Source: a virus
Length of the DNA stretch: 64,000 nucleotides
Direction: 5' to 3' (one strand)
Virus record (IMG/VR): IMGVR_UViG_3300042862_000163
Location: 1-64,000 of that record
How positions within the stretch are numbered: position 1 is the stretch's first letter; each line of letters starts with the position of its first letter. A program made the translations under genes and the position numbers. Under the pieces are notes generated by a model. The model ran no database searches. It had not been told where the DNA came from and saw only the letters and a list, made by a program, of their open reading frames with translations. Shown here in pieces: positions 40,906 through 52,700 of this stretch.

Positions 40906-43900
40906 ATGAAAGCACAAATTTTAAAGATGTCTGGATGTAAGACCCAGAAAGAATTTTACAAGAAATACCCATCGGAAGAAGCCTTCATGAAGGTTCATGG
41001 TAAAGAGTTTAAGAAAGCTCAATTAGGTGCTAATATAAATTTAGCACAACCAGCATTTAAACCTTTAAGTTTTTCAGATCAGTTTGATTCTGCTGATAAA
41101 ATGATTACAGGTTCCACTGGTGCTGAAAGACAAGAGTTAGCACTCAAACAACAAGCTGCTGCTCCAAAAGATGGTGGAGGCGGTGGTTTTGATATTGGTG
41201 GTCTTATGAAAATGGCTAGTAGCCTTGGTGGAGAAAGTGGTGGTGCTGGTGGAGAAATGGATTTAAGTTCATTAGCTGCAGGAAAATATGGAAGAACTAT
41301 TCATAAAGCACAATTTGGTGGTAATTATGATTTAGGACAAGCTCCAAGTTCAGGTTTAAATATGCAACAAGGATTCCCTCAAGCACAGAATAGTTTTTCT
41401 ATGCAAGCTCCTAAATTTAATGCATATGATCCTCAAGGAGATCAATCAGGAACAGCAATGGCTAAAGGTATTTTTGAAGGAGCACATTCTGTACCTAATG
41501 CCCCACAAGAAAATGGATGGACAAAAACAGCAGGAGCATTAGGTAAATATGCTGGACCAGTGGGAGATATCATTGGAGGTATAGGAGCTTTACAACAAGA
41601 GAAAGAAGCAGCTAAAGCAGCTAAACAAACAAAATTAGTTAGTGATGTTTCATTACAAGCAGCTACAAGTACTGATGTAGATGCAAGAAGACAAATGCAA
41701 GATACATTTTCTAAACAAAGAAATGCTATGATGCAACCTAATGTTAATCCTAATGCACAAGGTGTAGGTACATCAATTGGTCGTAACGGTTTGCAATTAA
41801 AAGGTGGAGGAGAAATACAAAATACATATGATCCTAATACATTATATGATGATCTTGGATATGAACCATTAAATGATTCTAATACAAAACAATATTATCA
41901 TGGTGGAAGAATTCATCAAATGCAAGATGGAGGAGGAACTCCATGGGGAGCTATATCAAGCAAAGCTACAGGTATGGGACAATCATTAATGGGTGGACAA
42001 AATGCTGGTGGACAAATAGGTGGTACAGCAGGTAAAGCAATTGGTTCTATATTTGGACCTGCTGGTGGAGCAATAGGAGAATTTGTTGGAGGCATGGCTG
42101 GTAATTTATTAGATCCTTATGCTAAAAGAATAGCAAAAGATAATGCTGCTACACAAAGAAATATGCAAGGAATGGCTAGTGCAAATATGGCTAAAGGTAT
42201 TCAATCACAGAATCAATCTTTTATGAAAGATGGTGGATGGGTTAGTCATGATTGGACTCCACAAGTAATAGCTTCGTTTGGTGGTCTTGATAAACAAGAA
42301 GTTTATGACTATGCACATGAAGGAATGGATTCATTAAGAGCTGGTGGACACCTAAGAAATTATACTCCTCCTAGTGATAGAGCTATGGAAATATATGAAG
42401 ATGGTGGAGAAATTAATTCTTATGGTTTAGGTGGAGAGTTACAAACACATTGGGGTGGAGGAGCTGAAACTATTTCACGTAATCCTTATTTACCTGGTAC
42501 AGGAGAAACAGTTATGTTTAGAGGTAAGAGTCATGAAGAAAGATCTCCTAATGGAGAAACAGGAATAGGTGTTACTTATGGTGGTAATCCAGTAGAAGTA
42601 GAAAGAGGAGAACCTATGGTAGAATTAGAAGAAGGTGGTACAGTAGATCCTGAAACAGGAGAAGTACAAAAATCAGGAGTGGTATTTGGTAATCTTCAAA
42701 TACCTAATCAATATATAGATATGTTAGGAGATAATAAAGCTAAAGGTAAGAAGTTTAAAAACTACGTAAATGATTTATCTAAGATAGAAGATAAACAAAA
42801 TACATTAATTGAAAAATCTACAAAAGAACTCAATGCATTAAACCCAAGAAACTCTTTTGATAAATTAAAACTTGCATCATTACAATCTAGTATACAAGGT
42901 GCTAATATGAAACTTAAAGAGCTAGCTGATAAAAAAATAAACGCAGCTTCTCTTCAAAATGCAATTAATGATACAGCAGAAGAACGTGGTTTAGTTGCTG
43001 ATGATCTTGCTAGAGGTAAAGTTAAAATAGATAAAGAAGCTCAAAAGCAATATGCTAAGTTTGGTGGTAAGTTTACACAAGCACAAAATGGCATTAATGA
43101 TTTAACTGATGATGAGAAGGTAGCTCAAATGGATAGAGATATTAAAAGTGGTAAACTTAAAGAAGCTACTGTATACAATACTCCAATATCACAAGGTGTT
43201 CCTAGAGGTGCATTTGATGTTAATCCTAAAAATTTACCAAAAGTATCTAACTTACAACTTAAACAAAACGTAGAACTTCCAACATCTTTTGGTACAGATA
43301 CATATAATAATGAGGAAGAACTTACTCCTTCAAATCCTTATATAGATATGTTTAATCAAATGCTACCACAAATAAGACCTACAGATCAAGAAGAATTAGA
43401 TGCATCACAATTGTATCCAGAAATGTTTGCAATGGCCACAAATCAATTACAACCTGTGCAAGCTAACTTCTATCATCCAGAATTAGGTACACCTTACGAT
43501 GTATCATTACAAGATCAATTAAATGCTAATCAAGCTGATTATAGAGCAGCACAAAGAATGATGGGATATAACCCAGCAGCTCAAGCACAATTAAATGCTC
43601 AGAAATATCAAGCTAATCAACAAATATTAGGTAATCAATTCAGAGCTAATCAAGAAATGAAAGATAAAGTATATGGTGAGAATAGAAATATTCTAAATCA
43701 AGCTAAACTTACAAATCTTGGTATAGCTGATAAACAATACGAAAGACAATCAGAAGCTATGTCTAATACTAAAGCTACTACACAAGCTGCTCTTAATTCT
43801 ATAGCTGATAAATATGCTAAGAATAAACTTGAGAATAGAACTCTTGGTGTAATGGAGAATATGTATAACTATAGATACGATAGTAAAGGTAGAATTATTA

Positions 43901-44082
43901 ACATGAATCCTTTACAACAATTTAGTATACAAGGAAAAGCTGGAGGATCAAAAGGAAAAGGATTAGCTGAAGGAAAAGGATTTACATACGATGAGAATGG
44001 AAACATTGTAGGAGTAAGATCTATAGGAAAAGAAGATAAAGCTAAGAATGGTTCTATTGTAAAATCATATAAAAATTTATAA
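40906..44082 (+). CDS. Gly/Gln-rich virion protein, probable cargo or tail protein (1058 aa)
   Basis: A 1058-residue protein beginning MKAQILKMSGCKTQKEFYKK, YPSEEAFMKVHGKEFKKAQL, which I recall from large virion proteins of crAss-like phages. Gly-rich stretches (GGAGGEMDLSS, GGAIGEFVGGMAGNLL near residues 375-400) alternate with Gln/Ala-rich helices near the C-terminus (AAQAQLNAQKYQANQQILGN). Short KAQ-x-G-type pieces recur (KKAQLGAN, HKAQFGGN, TQAQNGIN). The mixture of amphipathic Gly/Ala segments and helices suits a packaged, ejected protein. Function is inferred. Confidence 0.6.
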   Translation: MKAQILKMSGCKTQKEFYKKYPSEEAFMKVHGKEFKKAQLGANINLAQPAFKPLSFSDQFDSADKMITGSTGAERQELALKQQAAAPKDGGGGGFDIGGLMKMASSLGGESGGAGGEMDLSSLAAGKYGRTIHKAQFGGNYDLGQAPSSGLNMQQGFPQAQNSFSMQAPKFNAYDPQGDQSGTAMAKGIFEGAHSVPNAPQENGWTKTAGALGKYAGPVGDIIGGIGALQQEKEAAKAAKQTKLVSDVSLQAATSTDVDARRQMQDTFSKQRNAMMQPNVNPNAQGVGTSIGRNGLQLKGGGEIQNTYDPNTLYDDLGYEPLNDSNTKQYYHGGRIHQMQDGGGTPWGAISSKATGMGQSLMGGQNAGGQIGGTAGKAIGSIFGPAGGAIGEFVGGMAGNLLDPYAKRIAKDNAATQRNMQGMASANMAKGIQSQNQSFMKDGGWVSHDWTPQVIASFGGLDKQEVYDYAHEGMDSLRAGGHLRNYTPPSDRAMEIYEDGGEINSYGLGGELQTHWGGGAETISRNPYLPGTGETVMFRGKSHEERSPNGETGIGVTYGGNPVEVERGEPMVELEEGGTVDPETGEVQKSGVVFGNLQIPNQYIDMLGDNKAKGKKFKNYVNDLSKIEDKQNTLIEKSTKELNALNPRNSFDKLKLASLQSSIQGANMKLKELADKKINAASLQNAINDTAEERGLVADDLARGKVKIDKEAQKQYAKFGGKFTQAQNGINDLTDDEKVAQMDRDIKSGKLKEATVYNTPISQGVPRGAFDVNPKNLPKVSNLQLKQNVELPTSFGTDTYNNEEELTPSNPYIDMFNQMLPQIRPTDQEELDASQLYPEMFAMATNQLQPVQANFYHPELGTPYDVSLQDQLNANQADYRAAQRMMGYNPAAQAQLNAQKYQANQQILGNQFRANQEMKDKVYGENRNILNQAKLTNLGIADKQYERQSEAMSNTKATTQAALNSIADKYAKNKLENRTLGVMENMYNYRYDSKGRIINMNPLQQFSIQGKAGGSKGKGLAEGKGFTYDENGNIVGVRSIGKEDKAKNGSIVKSYKNL

Positions 44083-44122
44083 CTAATTTAATTATAAAGA
44101 ATTACCAGAATTGATTATTAAT

Positions 44123-44154
44123 TTTGGTAGTTCTAATAATTCATATTACATTTG
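44123..44154 (+). promoter_or_regulatory. Bacteroidota-type promoter of the ejection-protein operon
   Basis: TTTG (44123-44126) and TACATTTG (44147-44154), an exact match to TAnnTTTG, are 20 bases apart. The leader then contains ACATG-TTTAGG-CATGT, a short hairpin, before the ATG at 44194. This is the best promoter match in the window. Confidence 0.7.
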
Positions 44155-44193
44155 CTAACGACATGTTTAGGCATGTAAATAAAATACTCCACT

Positions 44194-46734
44194 ATGGCCT
44201 CATGGACAGATAAAATCCCCACTTTTAATCCTTACGTACAACAATTGCCTGTAGAGGCAATGGTAAAAGTTGGTATGCAAAAACAACAACAGTATGACGA
44301 AGGTGTACAAAAGATACAAACTAATATTGATAATGTTGCAGGACTTGATGTTGCTAATGATGCTGATAAAGCATATTTACAATCTAAACTTAATTCATTA
44401 GGTAATAACTTAACTGCTGTAGCAGCTGGAGATTTCTCTAATTTTCAATTAGTTAATTCTGTTAATGGAATGACTAATCAAATTAGTAAAGATGATAATG
44501 TAATCAATGCTGTAAAATCTACATCATGGTTAAGAAAACAACAAGCTGAAATGGAGAAAGCTATTTCAGAAGGAAAGTCTTCTCAAGAGAATCAATGGGA
44601 CTTTGGAGAAAAAGCAAATAAATATTTAAGCTCTACTACAGTTGGTGATAAATTCAATGATCGATACACTCAATATATAGATGTAAATAAAAAGTGGATG
44701 GATGTAATGAAATCATTACATTCAGATCTTGCTGAACAAGATATGCCATATACAAGAAATGATGATGGATCTATAAATTATAAACAGACTGCTGCAGCAA
44801 TGCAACGTATGAGTAAAGAAACTGTATCCTCTGCTAAAATAGAAAATGCATTAAGATCTAGTTTATCTCCTGATGAATTAAATCAATTATCTATTAGTGG
44901 TAGATATACATTTAAACAATTTGATACACCAGATAAATTAGCAGTTTATTCTCAAACTAGATTTGGTAAACAAATTGAATTAAATGATGCACGAATTAAA
45001 GAACTAGATGGCTTATGTAATTTAAGTACATCTAATCCTGAGTTGCAGAAACAAGGACAAGATACTATAGATAGTTTACAACTTAAAAATAAACAATTAG
45101 GAATACAACTTAATGATGAGTTAGAAGCAATCAAAGCAGATCCAGAACAAGCTAAAGCTACTATTTATAAAAATGGAGCAATAGAAGAATTTGCTAATAC
45201 ATATGCTTGGGAACACAATAAAGAAAACCTTTTAACTAATGTTGTATTAGAAGCAGATCATTGGGAAAAGAAACATGCTATAGATTTAGCTAATTTAAAT
45301 TTATCAATTAAGAAAGATAAATGGGCAGTGTATAAAGATAAATTTGACATGGATATGTCTAGTAAGGAATATGGACTTAAAGTAGCTAAACAACATGCAG
45401 ATCTTTATGGAGCAGATGCTCCTTTTGAAACTTACCTAGGACAAAATACTAATGTTAAAGATCCTATGTCAGCAATGATAGAAGATGAAACTTCATATCG
45501 TCAATCTGCTAGTGCAGGTATAGTTGATATGGTAAATGGTATTCCTGGTACTAACTCAACTCAAATAAAGAATGCTATTGATAAATATGACAAGGGTGAT
45601 CCTAATTGGTATAAAATAGGAGATGGTAATAGTAAGAAAGCTATTCCTGTTGAATGGAGAGAAACTGTTGAGGGTATTATAAACAATCGAAATGAAGCTA
45701 ACAGATTAAGTACTGCCAGAACTAAGATAGTGAATGAAGTAGAAACTTCTCCAGAGTTTGCAAATTCAAAATTGCAGATTTATGATAAAGTTAAAAATGT
45801 TAAACCTATTACAATAGAAGATGCTAATGGAAATGGAATTACGTATACTTCTAAGGAATTAACAGATTATGCAATTAAGGAAAGTAAAAGTAAAATTCCT
45901 TTTAATAAAAAAGAACAAGCTTTGTATAATTTTACACATCGTAAATCTATATTTAGAGGAAGTACTGACACAAGTTTAAATAATGCTTTTCGTGAAATTA
46001 GACATGCTGTTTCTCCAATAGAAGATGCAAAACAAGATGCAATTCAAGCTAAATTATTAGAACGTGGCGGAACATATGTACCAAGATTAACTGCAATTAC
46101 TTTTAGTAGTGAAGGAGGAGATGTAGCTAGAAGAAGTTGGGAAGGTATTGCTAGTAGTGTATTATCTAGATTTAAAGAAGGTGGTGATGAAAAACTTAGT
46201 GGTTCAGATATTGAATTAGGAAAAAAATGGTTAAGTAGTGAAGGGAAAAATAATATTAATTATAAAAAATTAACCCAAGGAGATAAAACTTATTTAATAT
46301 TACTTAAAGATGGTGAAGAAGTAACTATTCCATTAGAAGGAAGAGAAGCACGACAGTTACCTATAAGTGATATTAATGAACCAAGTGCTGAAGAAAAAGA
46401 TGTAGTCAAAGCTCAATATTTAAGTGGTATAGGCTCAACTAATGCAACAGGTAAATATTCAGATGCTTACTTTGGTAGATCTAGAATGCCTCACTCAGAA
46501 TTAGATGTAAAAGCAGATTTAAGTTGGAATAAATCTAATAATGCTAAACAGTATATACAATTAAAATTAAATACAACTAATGGAGTAGTTCCTTTACAAT
46601 TGGATAATAATCCGATGTCTAGACAAGATGCTATATCTTTTTTAGGACGATTAACAAAAACACAAATCAAACAATTGTATCTAAGTAATCCATCAGTTCG
46701 TGATGTTGATAAACAAGCAATTAAAAATCTTTAA
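44194..46734 (+). CDS. helical virion protein (846 aa), probable ejected cargo
   Basis: An 846-residue, mostly helical protein: QLPVEAMVKVGMQKQQQYDE near the start, long charged helices in the middle (ELDGLCNLSTSNPELQKQGQ, NKKEQALYNF) and a beta-richer C-terminus. The start recalls internal virion proteins of crAss-like phages encoded just before the RNA-polymerase polyprotein. It has its own promoter and is followed after 11 bases by the giant gene. Role as cargo in the capsid or tail is inferred. Confidence 0.6.
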   Translation: MASWTDKIPTFNPYVQQLPVEAMVKVGMQKQQQYDEGVQKIQTNIDNVAGLDVANDADKAYLQSKLNSLGNNLTAVAAGDFSNFQLVNSVNGMTNQISKDDNVINAVKSTSWLRKQQAEMEKAISEGKSSQENQWDFGEKANKYLSSTTVGDKFNDRYTQYIDVNKKWMDVMKSLHSDLAEQDMPYTRNDDGSINYKQTAAAMQRMSKETVSSAKIENALRSSLSPDELNQLSISGRYTFKQFDTPDKLAVYSQTRFGKQIELNDARIKELDGLCNLSTSNPELQKQGQDTIDSLQLKNKQLGIQLNDELEAIKADPEQAKATIYKNGAIEEFANTYAWEHNKENLLTNVVLEADHWEKKHAIDLANLNLSIKKDKWAVYKDKFDMDMSSKEYGLKVAKQHADLYGADAPFETYLGQNTNVKDPMSAMIEDETSYRQSASAGIVDMVNGIPGTNSTQIKNAIDKYDKGDPNWYKIGDGNSKKAIPVEWRETVEGIINNRNEANRLSTARTKIVNEVETSPEFANSKLQIYDKVKNVKPITIEDANGNGITYTSKELTDYAIKESKSKIPFNKKEQALYNFTHRKSIFRGSTDTSLNNAFREIRHAVSPIEDAKQDAIQAKLLERGGTYVPRLTAITFSSEGGDVARRSWEGIASSVLSRFKEGGDEKLSGSDIELGKKWLSSEGKNNINYKKLTQGDKTYLILLKDGEEVTIPLEGREARQLPISDINEPSAEEKDVVKAQYLSGIGSTNATGKYSDAYFGRSRMPHSELDVKADLSWNKSNNAKQYIQLKLNTTNGVVPLQLDNNPMSRQDAISFLGRLTKTQIKQLYLSNPSVRDVDKQAIKNL

Positions 46735-46745
46735 AATAAATCAGT

Positions 46746-49700
46746 ATGCCAGATTTTGATAAAAACTTACAACCTATCATAAAAGATAGTTCTATTCCTT
46801 TTGAACATATTAACATTGGTGCGCCTAAACCTGCTGCTCCAATTAATGTAGGTAGTAATGATTTTAGTTTACCAACTCTTGCTAAAAATGATGATGATGT
46901 ATTTGCAATATTAGATAATATTTCAAGAACTACAGACTTCAATGAGAAGGGTGCTTTTGTTACAAATGCTACATTAAAAGCAAATCAAAGATATAAAGAA
47001 TATAATCCTATAATAGCAAACCAAGAAGACTTTGCAGCATATGGTCAAGGATCAGCTGAGAAAGCATTTAATGGTGTTGTTAAAGGAGCTAATCTTGTAG
47101 GTACTACAATTGCAGGTGGATTTGGTATGTTGTATGGTGCAGGTAAGGCTATACTTCCTGGTGGAAAGTTTTCTGATATATGGGATAATCCTATTATGCA
47201 AGGACTTGATAAATGGAATAATAAAGTTGACCAAGAGTATCTTCCTAATTACTATACAGATAAAGAGAAGAATGCTGAGTGGTATCAGAGAGATAACTGG
47301 ATGACAACAAACTTTCTATTTGATAAGTTAATTAAAAATTCAGGATTTGCTGTTGGTGCTATGGTTTCTGGTAATATAGCAAATGGTGTATTAGGAGCAG
47401 CTGGTGCTGCACTTGGTGGATTTGCTGCAGAAGGTGCATTGTTAGCTGAAGCATCACAAGGATTTAAATTATTTACTCCTCTGTTAAGAGGTACAGCAAG
47501 AGCATTCAGTGCTGCTAAAAATGTTGAAGCAGCTGCTATATTAGAAAAAAATCTATCTTCTATTGCTAATATAACTTCTCAAGCAGCTGAGTTAGAAGTA
47601 TTAGGCATTGCTAAATCTACTTTGAAATACGCAGGTTTTAATGATGCTGCTAGAAGAACTGCTATTGCTGCTTATTCATCTGCAGGAGAAGCATCTTTTG
47701 AAGCATTGCAAACATCTAATGAATATAAAAAATCTTTAATTCAAAAATATACTAATGAAAATGGACATGCTCCTACAGGAATAGATTTAGAAAATATTAA
47801 TGATTTAACAGCAAGTGTTGGTGCAACATCTTTCTTAGGAAACATGGCTTTACTTACAGTTACTGAGTTTCAACAATTACCTAACTTATTAGGTTCATCA
47901 TATAAAACAACAAAGAATGCTGCCAATAGTTTACTTGGTAAAGTTGACAATGTTATTTTAAAAGATGGAAAATATGTATCTGATGTAGTAGCACCATCTA
48001 CAAGATTTGGTAAATTATATGGTTCTGCAAAAAGAGTAGGAGGATATATGTTTGATCCAAAAGAAGGTGGTCAAGAAATAGGACAGTATGCGTTACAAGT
48101 TGGTACACAGCATTATTTTGAAAAAGGAAAACAAAATAGAAGTTCATCTGATGTACTAGATGCTATTTTGGAAAGTGCTCAATATGGTTTCTTAGATGAA
48201 AAGAAAGGAGCATTAAGATCTAAAGAAGGAATTGAAGGAGGTATTATAGGAGCTCTTACTGGAGGAGTTATGCAAACATTTGGTGCTAATGGAACAATTG
48301 CTGAAAATAAACAAGTAAAAACAAATACCGAAAAGTTTATAAATGGATTAAATGATGCACCAACATTTCAACAAGCATTCTTACAAAGAATGGAAAGTAT
48401 CAATAGAGGAGTAGCATTACAAAAACAATATCAAGATGCAGTTATACAAGGAGATAAATTAGAAGCGTTAGATACACAAACTGACATGATGCATAACTAT
48501 TTAACTTCTCGTATAAATTATGGAAAGTTTGACATGGTTATGGATGACATTACTGAGTTAAAACAAATGGGTATGTCTAAAGAAGGACTAGCTACATTAA
48601 AAGAACAAGGAATAGGTAACATCGAAGATACTGTTGATTCATTTCAGAAGAGACTTAATAATTTTGAACAAATAGCAAAGAATACAAATGATATAATTAA
48701 ATCTACTAATCTAAGATTTTCTGGAGAAGTATTAACAGATGAAGATAATAATCCAATATTATCTCCTGACGGTAAACAACTTAGAAAATATTCTCCATAT
48801 GTTATTGATAAATTAGTTTACGCAGCTAGTAAAATAGCTGATTATGATGTTCGTATACCTTTAGTTAATCAATCATTATCTGCTACAGGAATAAATACTT
48901 TTGATGTATTACAAAGCATCATTAAAAATAACAAACCTAGCAGAGAAGCTACAGATGAAGTATTAAAACAGATCAATGACATGGATGTATTATCTGATGT
49001 CAAAGATGGTCTTAAAACAGTATTGTCTGATACTATAGAACTTTCTTTACGTAGAAAAACTTTCATGCAAGAGTATGATGATATCAAAAGAAAACCATTA
49101 AACTATGAAACAAAACCTGAATTTCTTTTTGGAGCTTCAGAAGAACTTGATGTTAAAGTAGAGCAACAAGAAAAAGTTAAAGGAAAAAGAAAACCTTTAA
49201 TTACAGAGAAAGAGTTAGAAGTTAATAAAGAATATTCTTTAAAGGAACCTTTAAGAAAAGAAGGATCTACATTACAGCTTGCTCCAAAAATCACTGTGCT
49301 TTCTCAAACACTAGGAGGTGAGTTTGAAGTGAGACTTCCTAATGGTCAGATAAAATTTATTACACCAACAGAGTTTAAAAATTATAATATTTCTGATGAA
49401 GATAATACTTCTGACGAAATGGAAACTATATTTGATAAAGCTATTGATACTGTATTAGATAGAGAAGAATATCTTGAATATAACATTGAACTTAAAACAG
49501 CAGGACCTAAAAATGTTTATGATAAAAGAGCATTTGTTAATGATCTAGATAATCAAAAACTTATTGATGCTATTGAAAAAGAATTCAATAAACAAGCTGG
49601 AGAACTTATTGAGAAAAAAGAAAAACAAATAGCACAGCAAAAACAACTTATTCAGAATAAAGAACAAATAATAAAACAACAAACTGAATTAGAACATGAT

Positions 49701-52700
49701 TCAGGATCTATAGCAACCAGTAATCAAATTCCTGCTGAACCTTTTAAAGAAGGTAAGCTTATTGATGCTGAAGCATTATTTCTTTCTAGCACAACAGAGT
49801 CTGAAGGAATAGAAGATGCTACAAAATCAGCACAGCATATTAAAAACTCTAGAGTATTTTTAAATAACATTGCTGAGTTTCCTAATAGATCTAATATAAG
49901 AGCTATATTATTAACACCTAAACAAGTAGCTGGATTAAACCTTAATGGTTTAGTTCAGATGTCTTATGGGAAAGAATCAACAGTTAGTGTTGACTCTATA
50001 GAAGATGTTAATAGTATAGATAATGGATTTGTTGCTCAAGTATTTGTAGAGCAAAACAAAGATGGTTTATTTTATGTAAATAAAGAAGGAAAAATAATTG
50101 GTAAAGTTGGAGAAGACTTAGGTGATAGTCTTAGAGATGTTATATTCCAAACAATGCGTACCACTTCTTTACATTATAGAAATGGTAATCCAAGATATAG
50201 ATCTGAACAAGAAGATGAGGCTAGAGCTTATGCAGCAGCATGGAAAGCGTATAGAACAAAATTATTTAATGCAGGAGCTACAGAGTTTCCTACATTTGAA
50301 TTCTTTGTATCTAGTGGTATTCCTATTGAAATAAAAACTGCAGAGGGAATTAAAGAAAAAAATCATGTAGGAGGTATATTAATCAAAGAAGAATTAATAA
50401 CTAACCAAGCAAATTTAATTGTAATTCCAACTAAAAAAACTATAACTAATAGTAGAGGAGAAATACAAAAAGCTGCTAATGGTGTACCTATGTTACAATA
50501 TGGAGATACATTACAATTTTTAAACAATAGATCTTTCAATAATAGAGAAGCAGAAGGTATATATGAAACTATTAGAAGAATTGCTAATCAAACTGTAGAA
50601 CAATCTAATACAGGACAAGCAATAAGTTTCAATAGACAATTTACTAAGTTTTTACAAAATGTATTGTATTGGAAATCAAAAGCTGATACAGCATCTCCAA
50701 ACCAAATTGGTATAGATGTTAATACATTGAGTTTAAATCTTGGTAATAAAAGTTTTCCATTAGCTGAAATAGATAATTATAAAAAAGAAATAATTGATCA
50801 TTTAACAGATACTGAAACATTCAACAGTATTAATACTAAAACATTAACTGATTTACAATCAGCTCCTTTTGAAGAGTGGTATATAAACCAAGAAGGAAAC
50901 TTTGTTTCAAGTAAATGGGCAAACTACCAAACATATTTATTATCTAGTACATATCCAAGTGGTAAAGCTAGACCAATAGGTGATACACCTCTTTCCACTT
51001 CTATAGCTAAGCCTACAGAAGCAATTCCTTATTCTTTTCAACAAAGATATTCTACAATAACACAACCAGATGATTTTAATGTACAAGTAATTGTTGCTAC
51101 TGCAAAAAAAGAAGAAAAGAAAGAAGAAGCTCCTGCACCAAAAACATTTGAATTTAAAGCTGGTCCTGTAGAATATACATCACAGGAAGATGCTGATGGT
51201 AATTTTATTGTTGAAGTGGAAAGAAATGCAACAACAAAAGCTGTAGCTGCTGATACAAATTCTTTAGATGTAGTAATTAATGCATTAAAGGCTGCTGACA
51301 AATTTGATGCTTCTATTCCAAAAGGGCAAGAAGAAACATATGTTACAGATTTTATGGCTATGCAAATAGCTGCTTCATTAAAAGCTGAGAATTTAAAACA
51401 ACAAGAAGCTCCAGTAGCTGAAGAAGTGGTACAACCAATGGCTCCACCAGAAGTTGTAGCTCAACAAGATATAGAAAAAAGAAAAACAAAAGTTATATCT
51501 TCTGAAGTTGTAGAAAAAGGAAGTAGAAAAGGTCAAACAAGAACTGTGACACAAACTAATTCTATAGAAGAAGTAGAAGGTACGCTTGTAAGTGTAACAG
51601 AGTATGAAGCAAAAGTTGGAGACACTACCGTAACATTAGGAGGGAAAACAATGACTGTTAAAGAATTTAAAGAAGAGTTTCCCTTAGATGAAGATTATGA
51701 AGGAATATTTGAAGGTCTGGATGATGATGCAAAAATTACAGTAAGAAAAGTAAAAAGAACTCCTACTAATTCAAGATTTGATAGTATTGTAAGTATTATG
51801 TCTGCCGAGTTTGGTAAAATGGATGTAGGTACTAAAAAAAATGATAATACTTATAATGCAGAACTAGCTGCTTTAGAAGGTGGTGAAGAAACAAATATAG
51901 GTAAAGAGATTATAGCTGTTGCTCCTTTCAATAAAGGAACCATCACTGGTAAAATAGTAAGTGTAATAGAAAACAAAGCTAAAAAAGGATTGTATTCTAT
52001 TATATTAGATAATGGAGAAAGAGTTTCAGGAAGTTTTGAAGACAATAAATTTACTTGGATAAAAGAAGAAGAAACTCCTCCTAGTGAATTTCCTAGTGGA
52101 GATTTTAGAAGAGTTGGTTTAAATGATAAAGATAGAATGACTGATGCTGACTTTGAAATATTCAAAGAATGGGCAGCAGAAACGCTTCCTTTGATTCCAT
52201 GGGAAGATTTAGAACACATGATTACAATTAGCCCTAATGAAAAAGCTTGGGGTGTATTTGAAAATGGTGTAGCTAAATTTGTTAAAGGAGGTCTTAGAGG
52301 TACTGAGTATCATGAAGTTATGGAAGCTGTTTGGAAAGGTTTATTAACATCTGAACAAAGACAAGCTCTTCTTAATGAATTTAAAAATAAAAATGGATTT
52401 TTTACAGATAGACAAACAGGTAAAAAGATTCCTTTTCTTGAAGCTACTGACTTACAAGCTAAAGAAAGAATAATGGATGACTTTTCTGATTTTAGACTTG
52501 GTAAAATTCCAGCTAGATCATTAGGAGAATTTGTTCGTAGATTATTTAATAAAATATTAAACTTCTTTAAAACTTTTAATAATAAACCTTCTCTAAAACA
52601 AGAATTATTTGAAGCTATTAATGCAGGTAAGTTTAAAGAAAAAGCATTATCTCCTGAATCAATAACTTCTGCTCCTGAATATAGAACTGTAGAAGACTTA

